Under the pieces are notes generated by a model. That model did not search any database and was not told the origin of the DNA. It was given only the letters and a program-made list of their open reading frames with translations. Source: Idiomarina sp. MD25a (GTDB lineage: Bacteria > Pseudomonadota > Gammaproteobacteria > Enterobacterales > Alteromonadaceae). Taken from it: 64,000 nt of DNA. Position 1 is the first letter of the stretch; each line of letters opens with the position of its first letter. The stretch lies in assembly GCF_001870515.1 (NCBI RefSeq), contig NZ_MDGT01000003.1, forward strand, positions 186,001-250,000. The letters are read 5' to 3'. Of this stretch, positions 17,816-26,759 are shown one piece after another. The translations under genes were made by a program, and so were the position numbers.

Positions 17816-18712
17816 TTATAAATAATGGTCGAATAGCAAGATGACAAACATCAGCATGAGATGCCAGATGGAGAAGGTAAACATGCTATACGCTGTATTC
17901 TTTTCAGGCGCATATTTAAGCTTCCACGCATAGCCCAAGAACACCAAGTTTAGCGCAGTCGAACCAACCAAATAGAGGGCTCCAGACATACCGACTAAAT
18001 AGGGCAGCAGGCATACTACAGTCAACAAGATGGTATATAAGAAAATACAGGTTTTGGTGAACTCAATACCGTGCGTGACGGGTAGCATGGGAACTTTAGC
18101 GCGCGCGTAATCCTTTTCACGGTGCACGGCGAGAGCCCAAAAATGGGGCGGCGTCCAAGTAAACACGATCATGACTAAAAGAATCGCAAAACCGTGGATC
18201 TCATTGGTCATCGCTGTCCAACCCAACAGCGGTGGCGCGGCACCTGCCAGACCACCGATTACAATATTTTGTGGCGTGGCGCGCTTTAAAAACATGGTGT
18301 AGACCACTGCGTAACCAACCATGCTAGCAAACGTTAGCCAAGCGGTTAGCGGGTTTACCCACGCGTACAACATGACAAATCCTACCGAGCCCAATACCGC
18401 TGCAAAGGTCAACACGCGAGTAGGTGAGAGACTGCCTTGTGGTAGCGGACGACGTAAAGTTCTGGCCATCTTGGCGTCAATATGGCGGTCGACTAAATGA
18501 TTAATCGCCGCTGCGGCGGCTGACATCAGGCCAATACCCACGAGCGCCGGTATCAGAGTCCAAACAGGCAATGTGCCTTGCGTCGACAAACACATACCAA
18601 CCACAGCCGTCAGGAGTAGCATGGCCACCACACGTGGCTTAGTGAGCTCTAGATATTCGCGCCATTTGATGGTCTGGTGTTCGAGCTTTTTATTGCTTGT
18701 TATTGTTTGCAT
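17816..18712 (-). CDS. ctaB: Protohaem IX farnesyltransferase (haem O synthase)
   Basis: UbiA-superfamily membrane enzyme that adds a farnesyl group to haem B to make haem O, the precursor of haem A. The 298-residue product has [16 protein letters not shown] at the first helix, the first Asp-rich motif [15 protein letters not shown], and [12 protein letters not shown] further on. The ATG at 18712 has GAGG about 5 bases upstream; a GTG at 18718 is possible. It sits directly after ctaA (haem A synthase), which uses its product. Confidence 0.95.
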   Translation of the reverse strand: MQTITSNKKLEHQTIKWREYLELTKPRVVAMLLLTAVVGMCLSTQGTLPVWTLIPALVGIGLMSAAAAAINHLVDRHIDAKMARTLRRPLPQGSLSPTRVLTFAAVLGSVGFVMLYAWVNPLTAWLTFASMVGYAVVYTMFLKRATPQNIVIGGLAGAAPPLLGWTAMTNEIHGFAILLVMIVFTWTPPHFWALAVHREKDYARAKVPMLPVTHGIEFTKTCIFLYTILLTVVCLLPYLVGMSGALYLVGSTALNLVFLGYAWKLKYAPEKNTAYSMFTFSIWHLMLMFVILLFDHYL

Positions 18713-18721
18713 AAACACCTC

Positions 18722-19714
18722 TTACGCTTTGCGTGAAAGATTATAATTAAGTGCAACGAGCGATAGCAGCAACAGTGCACCTACCGCGTTATGAGCAACC
18801 GCCACCGGTAAGGGCAGGCTATAAAGCACATTGCTTAAGCCTACACACAGTTGGATGACGAGCAACAAAGAGACCCAACTTAATGAGCGACGGAAAAAGC
18901 CAGATTGGGCTTTGCGCCAACATTTAAACAGGAGCCAAGCTAATACCAGTGTAGTAAAGATTGCGCCAAAACGATGCATGATGTGCATCGTCATTCGATC
19001 GTCGTAATCATGCGCGCCAAATTGATAACTCGTTGCCTCGGGTATACTAAACGCGCCAGTAAAATCGAGTTGAGCCGCCCAATCACCCTCACAAAATGGC
19101 AGTTCGGTACAAGCGACCGCCGCATAGTTAGCGGCTACCCAGCCACCTAATGCAATTTGACCAATGACAACCAGTAGCGCAAATAATGCCAAACCACGGT
19201 ACTTCCGCAGTTCCGGATCGCCTCCCCCGAGTCGATAAGGCTCTAAGCGCAGTGACAGCAAAAATAGTAGTGAGAGCACGCTAAAGCCGCCGAGTAAGTG
19301 ACCCATGACGATGAGCGGCTGAAGATTCATGGTAACGGTTAACATGCCCAGTGTGGCTTGGAAGATGACTAATAGTAATATAAACAAGGGTAATTTCTTT
19401 GGCGCTGGCTTTGACTCAAAAGTAGAGCGCTTTTTAAGTAAAGACCCAATCGCAATAAAGAGGATTAAAACACCCAAAGCACCGGCAAAATAGCGGTGAA
19501 TCATTTCATTCCAAGCTTTATGATGCTCAAGCGGCGAATCTGGAAAACGCATTTGTGCTTCGGCGACGTGATGTTCTTGAGTAGGAACACTCATAAAGCC
19601 ATAGCACCCTGGCCAGTCGGGACAGCCTAAACCTGCCTCTGTAAGCCGCGTAAAAGCACCCAAAACAATGACACAAAATGCCAAAATTAAACTGATTTTA
19701 ACAAGCATGCGCAT
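18722..19714 (-). CDS. ctaA: Haem A synthase (COX15/CtaA family)
   Basis: Eight-helix membrane enzyme that oxidises the C8 methyl group of haem O to give haem A. The 330 residues include FTRLTEAGLGCPDWPGCYG at the N-terminus, EMIHRYFAG, GHLLGGFSVL, IMHRFGAIFTTLVL and the late VAHNAVGALL His motif, the four haem-ligand His regions of the family. The ATG at 19714 has AGGAT upstream. Third-last gene of the oxidase operon. Confidence 0.94.
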   Translation of the reverse strand: MRMLVKISLILAFCVIVLGAFTRLTEAGLGCPDWPGCYGFMSVPTQEHHVAEAQMRFPDSPLEHHKAWNEMIHRYFAGALGVLILFIAIGSLLKKRSTFESKPAPKKLPLFILLLVIFQATLGMLTVTMNLQPLIVMGHLLGGFSVLSLLFLLSLRLEPYRLGGGDPELRKYRGLALFALLVVIGQIALGGWVAANYAAVACTELPFCEGDWAAQLDFTGAFSIPEATSYQFGAHDYDDRMTMHIMHRFGAIFTTLVLAWLLFKCWRKAQSGFFRRSLSWVSLLLVIQLCVGLSNVLYSLPLPVAVAHNAVGALLLLSLVALNYNLSRKA

Positions 19715-19723
19715 GAGCTTATC

Positions 19724-20266
19724 CTACCCAATCCGAGAGAGTTTTAACATTTTACGAAGGTCAGCCAGAATATTTTTGCCTTCCATAACCATAGTTTCGT
19801 GCTCGGTATGAGTCGGGTAGTGCAACATCACATGACCTTGCGGGTCGATGATAAATACATGATCGAATGGAATGCTTTCAACGGCATCGATAAGCGCTTT
19901 TGATTGTACTGCAACGATATCATCCCAGTGGGGTAGCTCGCGCTGCTCTGGCAACATTTGCCGCGATAGAATAATAGGGGTGACACGATCACTGTCTTTA
20001 CCCAAAGCGACATCAAGCTGACCGAGTACGTAAAGTGTATTTTTACATTGTTCATTACATTGGTTTGGCATCCGATAAGCAACGCGCCAACCTTCCGGTA
20101 ACGCTTCGAGTTGCGACAAAGCGAGCGGTTGTTCAAGCAACACGCCTTTATTGGTAGCGGGTTGATACCAGTGTGTCTTAAGTGTCAGCCATGCGCCTAT
20201 GACCGGCAGTGCAAATACAGCAATAACAATGAGCAGTGTGCGTTGTGAGCGTGTGAGGGAGCTCAT
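19724..20266 (-). CDS. Membrane-anchored thioredoxin-like protein with CxxxC (oxidase cluster)
   Basis: Protein of 180 residues with one N-terminal helix (about 10-28) and a periplasmic domain. I see a CNEQC motif in PNQCNEQCKNTLYV, at the place where SCO proteins have their copper-binding CxxxC, and a later FDHVFIIDPQGHVMLHY that resembles the SCO FxxGPDG strand. The His is three residues off the SCO register. Members of this family sit between SURF1 and ctaA in other gammaproteobacteria. A redox or copper role in oxidase assembly is inferred. The ATG overlaps the SURF1 stop by 4 bases. Confidence 0.75.
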   Translation of the reverse strand: MSSLTRSQRTLLIVIAVFALPVIGAWLTLKTHWYQPATNKGVLLEQPLALSQLEALPEGWRVAYRMPNQCNEQCKNTLYVLGQLDVALGKDSDRVTPIILSRQMLPEQRELPHWDDIVAVQSKALIDAVESIPFDHVFIIDPQGHVMLHYPTHTEHETMVMEGKNILADLRKMLKLSRIG

Positions 20267-21009
20267 GGTGTCTCCTCTTGTTTTGTTTTATTTAATTTAT
20301 ATAGCACTACAAGGTATACCACTAAGCAGGCAATAGCGAGTGAAAACCATTGCACAGCGTAAGCCTGATGTTTAGCAGGTTCCATCACTTGTGGCTCCCA
20401 CTGTTGTCGAAAGCCCTTCAGTTGTGGTGAAACCAACAACAGTTCATAAGGCTTGAGTTCGATTCCTGTGTACTCACTGATTGTTTGAGGGATAAACTCC
20501 TGTACTCGTCTAGGCCAAGCCGTTTGTTGTTCCTCAAACACTTGCGAAATAAATTGGTTTGCTTGTGGGATGCGAACTAAGCCCTCTAATGTTAATTCTT
20601 GCTGCGGTAGCTCGACCGTTGGAATCTCGGCTCTTGAGCGGGGAGCTTTAATCCAGCCTAAGTTAACGGGGAGTCGTTCGCGCAATTGCTGGCTCTTGAG
20701 TAAAGCAATGACGTGGTAGCCCGGTTGACCATCGACCATCTGATTATCGATTAGAAAATAGCGTTGAGTGTCAAATCGTCCTGTAATGCTGACCAATTCG
20801 AAACGAGTGAGTTGCGTGGTACTCGATAGTCGCTGCGCGAGCGGGCGCGCCTGCATAGCCTGAGCCTGCGCAAAATCGGCGAACAGTTTTTGCTTCTGTT
20901 GGGCGCGATCGAGTTGCCAGAATCCCAGCTTGACCAAAATGGCAATAGCAATCAAAGTAACTATTGACGCTACCAAGGGGATTTTTATGTTACTTCTTTT
21001 CAAACTCAT
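20263..21009 (-). CDS. SURF1 family cytochrome oxidase assembly protein
   Basis: Inner-membrane protein of 248 residues that helps insert haem A into subunit I. It has the two-helix SURF1 plan: an N-terminal segment (about 10-30) followed by LGFWQLDRAQQKQ, a periplasmic loop with GRFDTQRYFLIDNQMVDGQPG and GYHVIALL, and a C-terminal helix with HQAYAVQWFSLAIACLVVYL. Its start region overlaps, in antisense, the start of the small DUF2909 gene by 23 bases. Confidence 0.92.
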   Translation of the reverse strand: MSLKRSNIKIPLVASIVTLIAIAILVKLGFWQLDRAQQKQKLFADFAQAQAMQARPLAQRLSSTTQLTRFELVSITGRFDTQRYFLIDNQMVDGQPGYHVIALLKSQQLRERLPVNLGWIKAPRSRAEIPTVELPQQELTLEGLVRIPQANQFISQVFEEQQTAWPRRVQEFIPQTISEYTGIELKPYELLLVSPQLKGFRQQWEPQVMEPAKHQAYAVQWFSLAIACLVVYLVVLYKLNKTKQEETP

Positions 21010-21202
21010 TATTGTCGCGCTTCTTCTTTACATGATTTTTAATTTATTTCGCGCTCTATTTGTAATGTTGAGCAATGACCCTGAAAAACCACCTATGTCA
21101 CGCTATTTAGGACGTCGAGTGGGTATTGCCGCGATCGTGTTACTGCTTATGGTGATCGCGGCATATGCGGGGTTCCTGCCGTTTCATCCTCGACCGTATT
21201 AA
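20987..21202 (+). CDS. DUF2909 family twin transmembrane protein
   Basis: Small membrane protein of 71 residues with two hydrophobic helices (about 3-25 and 48-65) joined by a basic loop (NDPEKPPMSRYLGRRVG). This matches the twin-TM DUF2909 family often found between cox3 and SURF1; its function is unknown, presumably linked to oxidase assembly. The ATG at 20987 has AAGGGG at 20976-20980. Unlike all its neighbours it lies on the plus strand; its first 23 bases overlap the SURF1 start on the other strand, and its stop is 3 bases from the cox3 stop. Confidence 0.82.
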   Translation: MLLLFKLIIVALLLYMIFNLFRALFVMLSNDPEKPPMSRYLGRRVGIAAIVLLLMVIAAYAGFLPFHPRPY

Positions 21203-21205
21203 CAA

Positions 21206-22081
21206 CTACAGCACATAGACGATAACAAACAAGCAGATCCATACCACATCAACAAAATGCCAATACCAACTTGTAGCTTGGAAGGCGAAATGTTTTTGTG
21301 GTGTGAAGTGGCCCTTGAGGACGCGTAGCAGCATGATAATAAGCATGAGCGTACCCAGGGTCACGTGCATACCGTGAAATCCAGTTAGTAAATAAAAGGT
21401 ATTACCGTAAACACCTGATTGCAGCGTTAGCCCCAGTTCCTCATAAGCGTGGATATATTCAGCACCCTGTAAAAAGAGGAAAATTAAACCGAGTATGATG
21501 GTGAGGCTGAGCATACCTGCTAATTGCCCGCGTTTATTTTTCTCTAAACCAACGTGTGCAAAATGGCAGGTAACTGAACTAGCAATCAATATGGCGGTAT
21601 TAATTAGAGGAAGGCCATACCAACCCATGGCTTGTGTTGTTGTGCCGCCGGGCGTCTCTACTAAGGGCCACTGTGCGACAAACTCTGGCCACAATACTTC
21701 GCCGGTCATGACATTATTGCTGGCCCCATCTAACCAAGGTACGGCAATCATCCTTGCGTAAAAGAGTGCCCCAAAAAAGGCCGCAAAGAACATGACTTCG
21801 GAAAAGATAAACCAACTCATACCTTGTTTATAAGAGTTGTCGAGTTGGTCGCTGTGAAGTCCGCTCATGGTCTCATTGATTTGGTCGCGGAACCAACCAA
21901 ATAGCATCACAGCAATGACACCAAACCCAGCAAACAAGACATGGGATCCCCAGCCTTGCTGATCGCTTGTTGTTTCGATAACGGTATGAGCAGCGCCCCA
22001 GGCGATCAGACCTAACCCCAGTGCGCCGACAATTGGCCAAATACTGGAAGGTGGAACATAGTAATTTTGTTGTTCTGCCAT
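21206..22081 (-). CDS. coxC: Cytochrome c oxidase subunit III
   Basis: Subunit III of the haem-copper oxidase, 291 residues with seven helices. YYVPPSSIWPIVGALGLG begins the first helix; FISEVMFF-like FIFSEVMFFAAFFGALFYAR and GFHGMHVTLGTL are characteristic, ending WYWHFVDVVWICLFVIVYVL. It stabilises subunit I and does not carry redox centres. The ATG at 22081 has AAGGAA upstream; the frame extends 19 residues further but without support. It follows ctaG by 13 bases. Confidence 0.96.
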   Translation of the reverse strand: MAEQQNYYVPPSSIWPIVGALGLGLIAWGAAHTVIETTSDQQGWGSHVLFAGFGVIAVMLFGWFRDQINETMSGLHSDQLDNSYKQGMSWFIFSEVMFFAAFFGALFYARMIAVPWLDGASNNVMTGEVLWPEFVAQWPLVETPGGTTTQAMGWYGLPLINTAILIASSVTCHFAHVGLEKNKRGQLAGMLSLTIILGLIFLFLQGAEYIHAYEELGLTLQSGVYGNTFYLLTGFHGMHVTLGTLMLIIMLLRVLKGHFTPQKHFAFQATSWYWHFVDVVWICLFVIVYVL

Positions 22082-22094
22082 AACGACGTATTCC

Positions 22095-22664
22095 TTATTC
22101 TGTTGACTCGAGCAAAGCCAGAGACTCTGGCGTCGCATTGGCTGTCATATCATACAGCGTGTATGACAGGGTAAAGGTGGTGATATGGTCCGGTATTTCA
22201 GGATCGATATAAAACTGCATCGGCATTTCGGCGTCATTGCCAGCGGCAAGTGGTTGCTGATTAAAGCAAAAGCACTCGACTTTATTTAGGTACAACGACG
22301 CCTCTGCAGGAGCAATGGAAGGAATTGCCTGAGCAACCATGTCATCGCGAGTCGGGTTCGACGCTAAAAAGTTAACAACGCGAACTTCACCCGGGTGGAC
22401 ACGAACTTCTTTAATCTCAGGCTCAAACTTCCACGGGATACCCTGTGCAGTGCGAGTAATAAACTGAACCCGCACCGTGCGGCTCTTATCAACCTCGTGC
22501 TGGCTGACTGCTGCTGGCTCGTTATTGGTACGGCCATTGAAGCCGGTAACCTCGCAAAAAACGTTGTACAGCGGTACCAATGCAAAACCAAAGGCAAACA
22601 TGCCTGCTACGGTGAGCAGCAGGCGTTTGACGATTTTACTGTTATCAGGACCTTGGTTAGACAT
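22095..22664 (-). CDS. ctaG: Cytochrome c oxidase assembly protein CtaG/Cox11
   Basis: Copper chaperone that delivers CuB to subunit I. The product (189 residues from the chosen start) has one N-terminal helix (about 12-34) and a periplasmic domain with the copper motif ECFCFNQQPLAAG and FYIDPEIPDH. The ATG at 22664 has GGAG 8 bases upstream; an ATG at 22670 that overlaps the coxA stop (TGATG) would add two residues. Translational coupling with coxA is likely. Confidence 0.94.
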   Translation of the reverse strand: MSNQGPDNSKIVKRLLLTVAGMFAFGFALVPLYNVFCEVTGFNGRTNNEPAAVSQHEVDKSRTVRVQFITRTAQGIPWKFEPEIKEVRVHPGEVRVVNFLASNPTRDDMVAQAIPSIAPAEASLYLNKVECFCFNQQPLAAGNDAEMPMQFYIDPEIPDHITTFTLSYTLYDMTANATPESLALLESTE

Positions 22665-22669
22665 AACCA

Positions 22670-24256
22670 TCACTCCACTTTGGGTGGCGTCTCAAAGGTA
22701 TGGTAGGGCGCCGGTGAGGGCACTGTCCACTCAAGCCCTTCGGCACCATCCCATGGCTTCGCAGGTGCTTTTTCACCCCCACGAGCACACTTGATAACCA
22801 ACCAAAGGAATATCAACTGCGATAACCCGAAGGCAAAGCCACCGATACTTGTGATCTGGTTGATATCGGCAAATTGCACCGCGTAGTCAGGAATACGACG
22901 AGGCATACCCGCTAAACCAGCAAAGTGCATTGGGAAGAACAGCACGTTAACCGATATCAAAGAACTCCAAAAATGCAAGCGAGCCAAGGTGGTGTCGTAC
23001 ATATGACCGCTCCACTTAGGCAACCAATAATAACTCGCTGCCATTATTGAGAAGATGGCACCTGTCACCAATACATAGTGGAAATGCGCCACAACAAAGT
23101 AAGTGTCATGGTACTGGAAGTCGACCGGTGTCATTGCCAACATAACGCCCGAAAATCCGCCAATCGTGAATAAAATTACGAACGCGAGGGCAAACAACAT
23201 AGGTACTTCAAATGAAATTGCGCCTCGCCACATTGTGGCAACCCAGTTAAATACTTTGACGCCCGTCGGAACGGCAATCAGCATTGTGCAGTACATGAAG
23301 AAGAGCTCTGCAAATACTGGCATGCCCGTGGTAAACATATGGTGAGCCCATACTAGGAATGAGAGGATCGCAATGGACGCGGTTGCGTAGACCATGGATG
23401 AATAGCCAAACAGTTTCTTCCTAGAAAACGCCGGTATAATGGCAGAAACGATACCGAATGACGGTAAAATCATGATGTACACTTCGGGGTGGCCGAAGAA
23501 CCAGAAAATATGCTGGAACATGACCGGATCGCCCCCACCGGCCGCGTCAAAGAAACTGGTACCGAAATACTTATCGGTAAGTACCATAGTGACCGCACCC
23601 GCTAACACAGGCATCACTGCAATCAACAGGAACGCCGTAATCAACCAAGTCCACACAAACAACGGCATTTTCATATAGGTCATGCCAGGGGCGCGCATGT
23701 TGATGATGGTTACAATCACGTTGATCGCACCCATGATGGATGAAATACCCATGATATGAACCGCGAAAACGAATAGTGCGGTAGAGTCGTTACTATACGT
23801 CGTTGACAGTGGTGCGTAGAACGTCCAGCCAAAATCAGGACCGCCGCCTTCCATAAAGAGTGATGATAGAAGAATGACAAAAGCAAATGGGAGGATCCAA
23901 AAGCTCCAGTTATTCATACGCGGTAACGCCATATCCGGCGCGCCTATCATCATCGGTACCATCCAGTTGGCTAGGCCGGTGAAAGCGGGCATAACGGCAC
24001 CGAAGATCATAACCAAACCGTGTACGGTGGTCATCTGATTAAAGAACTGAGGCTCAACTAACTGTAAGCCGGGTTGAAATAACTCGGCACGAATGACCAT
24101 CGCCATCGCACCGCCGACAAAAAACATAATTAAACTGAACCACAAATACATTGACCCAATATCTTTGTGGTTTGTGGTAAACAACCAACGAGTAATGCCA
24201 GACGGCTTATGATCGTGGTGTGCTTCGTGATTGTGATCGTCCACTACTGTGCTCAT
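22670..24256 (-). CDS. coxA: Cytochrome c oxidase subunit I
   Basis: Catalytic subunit with haem a, haem a3 and CuB, 528 residues and 12 helices. Landmarks: TTNHKDIGSMYLWFS near residue 30, TTVHGLVMIFGA (haem a His), FWFFGHPEVYIMILPSFG (CuB His and the Glu of an A1-type proton channel), WAHHMFTTGMP (CuB His pair) and VVAHFHYVLVTGAI (haem ligands). The ATG at 24256 follows AAGGAG by 6 bases; an upstream ATG at 24274 overlaps the coxB stop and has no comparable site. The pump-type GHPEVY motif indicates an aa3-class enzyme. Confidence 0.98.
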   Translation of the reverse strand: MSTVVDDHNHEAHHDHKPSGITRWLFTTNHKDIGSMYLWFSLIMFFVGGAMAMVIRAELFQPGLQLVEPQFFNQMTTVHGLVMIFGAVMPAFTGLANWMVPMMIGAPDMALPRMNNWSFWILPFAFVILLSSLFMEGGGPDFGWTFYAPLSTTYSNDSTALFVFAVHIMGISSIMGAINVIVTIINMRAPGMTYMKMPLFVWTWLITAFLLIAVMPVLAGAVTMVLTDKYFGTSFFDAAGGGDPVMFQHIFWFFGHPEVYIMILPSFGIVSAIIPAFSRKKLFGYSSMVYATASIAILSFLVWAHHMFTTGMPVFAELFFMYCTMLIAVPTGVKVFNWVATMWRGAISFEVPMLFALAFVILFTIGGFSGVMLAMTPVDFQYHDTYFVVAHFHYVLVTGAIFSIMAASYYWLPKWSGHMYDTTLARLHFWSSLISVNVLFFPMHFAGLAGMPRRIPDYAVQFADINQITSIGGFAFGLSQLIFLWLVIKCARGGEKAPAKPWDGAEGLEWTVPSPAPYHTFETPPKVE

Positions 24257-24266
24257 CACCGTCTCC

Positions 24267-25397
24267 TTATTCATTTATCGCTGCGTTGATGTCAGCGGCT
24301 TGCACCATTTCACCAGTATCGTTGCCCCAAGCATTACGCTCGTAGGTTACTACTGCAGCCAGTTCTTGCATTGTGAGTTGCTGCGCAAACGCTTGCATCG
24401 CAGAACCCTGAACGCCATGGACAACAATATCGACGTGCTTGTCGAGATTTTCAGGTTTAGACGCTATGGGGCTGCCTGCAAGAGCTGGGAAGGTGCCTGG
24501 AATGCCTTGACCGTTAGGTTGGTGGCAAGCTGCACAGGTGCTGTTGTAAATTTTCTCACCCATTGCCATTAATTCATCCATCGACATTTCCATATCGAGC
24601 AGTTCTTGCTGGCGCTCTCGCTCAGCAATCTGTTTGGCCTCGGTTTCGTCAATCCACTTGGCATAGTCTTCAGGGGTTTTTGCAATGACTACGATGGGCA
24701 TAAATCCGTGGTCCTTGCCACATAGCTCAGCACATTGGCCGCGGTATATGCCTGGCTCATCAATACGCGTCCAAGCTTCATTGATAAAACCGGGGTTAGC
24801 ATCCTTTTTGACGGCAAAGTCGGGCACCCACCAGCTGTGGATGACGTCATCTGAAGTGACCAAGAAGCGAACTTTTTCGCCCGTCGGCACAACGAGGGGG
24901 TTATCAACTTCACGAAGATAGTTCTCGCTCTTCTCGAACTTATTACTTATTTGTTCTTGTTGAGTTGCGAGACGGCTAAAAAATTCGACCTCACGGTCAA
25001 AATATTTGTAGTGCCACTTCCATTGAGAGCCTGTGACCTGAATAGTGACGTCAGCGTCCGAGGTATCTTCCATAGCAATTAGGGTAGAAGTCGCTGGAAT
25101 CGCCATACCAACCAATATCAGGAAAGGTATCAAGGTCCAAAGAATCTCGACTTTTACGTTCTCATGGAATTTTGCAGGTTCGCGACCGCGGGATTTGCGG
25201 TGTCGGATCATGGAATAAAACATGAGTCCAAAAACCACCACACCAATGACACAACAGATATAAAATACTGTCATGTGCAAGTCGTACACGTCACGACTGA
25301 CTTCTGTAACACCTTGCGTGAGGTTGAGGCTGCGCTCTTGGGATAGCGCAGATGCACTATACAACAGGGGTAGTGCCCATAACGGCTTCATTTTCAC
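24267..25397 (-). CDS. coxB: Cytochrome c oxidase subunit II with fused cytochrome c domain
   Basis: Electron entry subunit, 376 residues. After a signal peptide it has two helices (about 40-60 and 85-105), then the cupredoxin domain with the CuA ligands in CAELCGKDHGFM (Cys222, Cys226, His230, Met233). A C-terminal class I cytochrome c domain carries CAACH (288-292) and a probable axial Met (about 334), so this is the caa3-like arrangement. I use the GTG at 25397, which GGAG precedes by 7 bases; an ATG two codons later (25391) is an alternative. First gene of the oxidase operon. Confidence 0.96.
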   Translation of the reverse strand: MKMKPLWALPLLYSASALSQERSLNLTQGVTEVSRDVYDLHMTVFYICCVIGVVVFGLMFYSMIRHRKSRGREPAKFHENVKVEILWTLIPFLILVGMAIPATSTLIAMEDTSDADVTIQVTGSQWKWHYKYFDREVEFFSRLATQQEQISNKFEKSENYLREVDNPLVVPTGEKVRFLVTSDDVIHSWWVPDFAVKKDANPGFINEAWTRIDEPGIYRGQCAELCGKDHGFMPIVVIAKTPEDYAKWIDETEAKQIAERERQQELLDMEMSMDELMAMGEKIYNSTCAACHQPNGQGIPGTFPALAGSPIASKPENLDKHVDIVVHGVQGSAMQAFAQQLTMQELAAVVTYERNAWGNDTGEMVQAADINAAINE

Positions 25398-25552
25398 GTG
25401 ACTTCTCCTCTCATTCTTCTTTGCTTTAGCAAAACGCTAGCTTGGAAGAACAAAGAGGTAAGCAGAAAAAGGAACAGCATCTCCCCAGAAATCACTTTCT
25501 CTACCAACTCTTTGTTGTAGTTTTTAAGTTATACTAATTTATATAGTTGGGT

Positions 25553-25595
25553 AGTATCATTTATTAACTAAAATCTACACAAAGATCTAGATCAA
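25553..25595 (-). promoter_or_regulatory. Candidate oxidase-operon promoter with FNR-like palindrome
   Basis: On the reverse strand TTGATCTAGATCTT (25595-25582) matches the FNR/Anr half-site TTGAT fully and the second half partly; the inner GATCTAGATC is a perfect palindrome. A GATACT (25558-25553) lies where a -10 element would be if the palindrome were centred near -42. Leader of about 150 bases to coxB. The remaining gap between the oxidase operon and sulA is AT-rich and shows no gene. Confidence 0.35.
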
Positions 25596-25630
25596 AAACG
25601 CCGAATGGTTAAAAAGTATCCATAAATGTT

Positions 25631-25653
25631 AAAAAAAGGCTGCCGAAGCAGCC
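25631..25653 (-). terminator. Terminator of the lexA-sulA operon
   Basis: On the reverse strand GGCTGC-TTCG-GCAGCC (25653-25638) forms a stable UUCG hairpin followed by seven T residues (25637-25631). It lies 28 bases after the sulA stop. Confidence 0.85.
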
Positions 25654-25680
25654 TGAAATGTATTAACCCTTAGTGGGGGA

Positions 25681-26100
25681 TTAGTGCAGGTGGGGGGTTA
25701 ATACATCCTCTTCAAACATAAAACTTTGGGTTTGGCTTAAACGCGATGATAGACGAATACGTTGTAAAGCGCGTTTATCGAATCCATTGACCCATGCGAC
25801 AACTACATCGCTTGTTCCGGATAACACGGCTTGTTCAAGTGCCCAAGCGCGATCGTGAGTTTTACCCGGACGTAACCATCGAATACGCTGACGTGGAATA
25901 CCAGCATCGACAAGCTGTTGAATGAACTGGCTATGCCCACCAATGACGGTAATCCAACGTTGTCCGATGCTGTGGACCGCGGCTTCAAGTGCTGCCGATA
26001 GACTTGACGGAGCGAGGTTGGCAGTCATAGTCTCTGGTTGTTGAGCTTTGTATGTCCACATGCCAGGGTGATTACTGAAATCTGATTGTAGTCTTTTCAT
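25681..26100 (-). CDS. sulA: SulA-like SOS cell division inhibitor
   Basis: A 139-residue protein whose C-terminal two-thirds follow the SulA pattern: RWITVIGG, then [40 protein letters not shown] and [11 protein letters not shown] near the end. SulA binds FtsZ and blocks Z-ring formation during the SOS response. Sequence similarity to E. coli SulA is modest, but the overlap with lexA (ATGA, 4 bases) and the shared SOS promoter support the call. Its transcript ends at a UUCG-loop terminator. Confidence 0.82.
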   Translation of the reverse strand: MKRLQSDFSNHPGMWTYKAQQPETMTANLAPSSLSAALEAAVHSIGQRWITVIGGHSQFIQQLVDAGIPRQRIRWLRPGKTHDRAWALEQAVLSGTSDVVVAWVNGFDKRALQRIRLSSRLSQTQSFMFEEDVLTPHLH

Positions 26101-26714
26101 AAAGAAGCTCCATTACGGATGATGCCGACTGCAAGTCCTTCGATTGCAAAAACTTGTTGTGCGAGATCCACAACAATCGTCGAAAACTCTTCATTTTCTG
26201 GATGCAACAAGACTTGTCGGCCTTTCTGTTCAAATCGTTTAACTGTGACTTCGTCTTCGACGCGGGCGACTACAATCTGCCCATTTCGCGCTTGTTCGGT
26301 TTTATGGACGGCTAGTAGGTCGCCGTCCAAAATTCCAATATTTCTCATGCTCATCCCGTTAACACGAAGCAAAAATTGCGCGCTGGGATAAAACATGGAT
26401 TCGTCTAATTGGTAGTGCCGCTCAATATGCTCTTGCGCTAAGATAGGCTCACCAGCCGCTACTTGACCAATCAGCGGTAAACCGAGTTCTTCCTCAATAT
26501 CCTCACCGATTAATCGAATGCCGCGTGACATACCGGGCATGATTTCAATGACACCTTTTTTAGCTAAAGCTTTTAAATGCTCTTCGGCGGCGTTAGCTGA
26601 GCGAAAGCCCAACCGACTCGCTATTTCAGCGCGCGTTGGCGGCATACCGGTTGCTTGTAAGTTATCTTTAATTAACTCAAGAATTTCGGCTTGTCTGGGA
26701 GTCAGTGGACGCAT
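26097..26714 (-). CDS. lexA: LexA repressor
   Basis: SOS master repressor and self-cleaving serine protease of 205 residues. The N-terminal winged helix (about 1-65) shows [20 protein letters not shown], the recognition region. The cleavage site is Ala87-Gly88 (QVAAGEP), the catalytic serine is Ser122 (NGMSMRNIG) and the general base is Lys159 (VTVKRF). The ATG at 26714 lies just downstream of two LexA boxes, so the gene represses itself. It is divergent from plsB, as in E. coli, but is followed by sulA instead of dinF. Confidence 0.97.
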   Translation of the reverse strand: MRPLTPRQAEILELIKDNLQATGMPPTRAEIASRLGFRSANAAEEHLKALAKKGVIEIMPGMSRGIRLIGEDIEEELGLPLIGQVAAGEPILAQEHIERHYQLDESMFYPSAQFLLRVNGMSMRNIGILDGDLLAVHKTEQARNGQIVVARVEDEVTVKRFEQKGRQVLLHPENEEFSTIVVDLAQQVFAIEGLAVGIIRNGASL

Positions 26715-26723
26715 TTCAGTTAC

Positions 26724-26739
26724 CTGTTTATCTGTACAG
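26724..26739. promoter_or_regulatory. LexA (SOS) box 2
   Basis: CTGTTTATCTGTACAG has the CTGT-N8-ACAG form of gammaproteobacterial LexA sites and lies 9 bases before the lexA ATG, over the expected transcript start. Confidence 0.82.
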
Positions 26740-26743
26740 TATA

Positions 26744-26759
26744 CTGTGAGTATATACAG
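26744..26759. promoter_or_regulatory. LexA (SOS) box 1
   Basis: CTGTGAGTATATACAG is a full CTGT-N8-ACAG site. It is 20 bases from the other box, two helical turns, the same pairing known from E. coli lexA, and it covers the -10 element of the lexA promoter. Confidence 0.88.
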
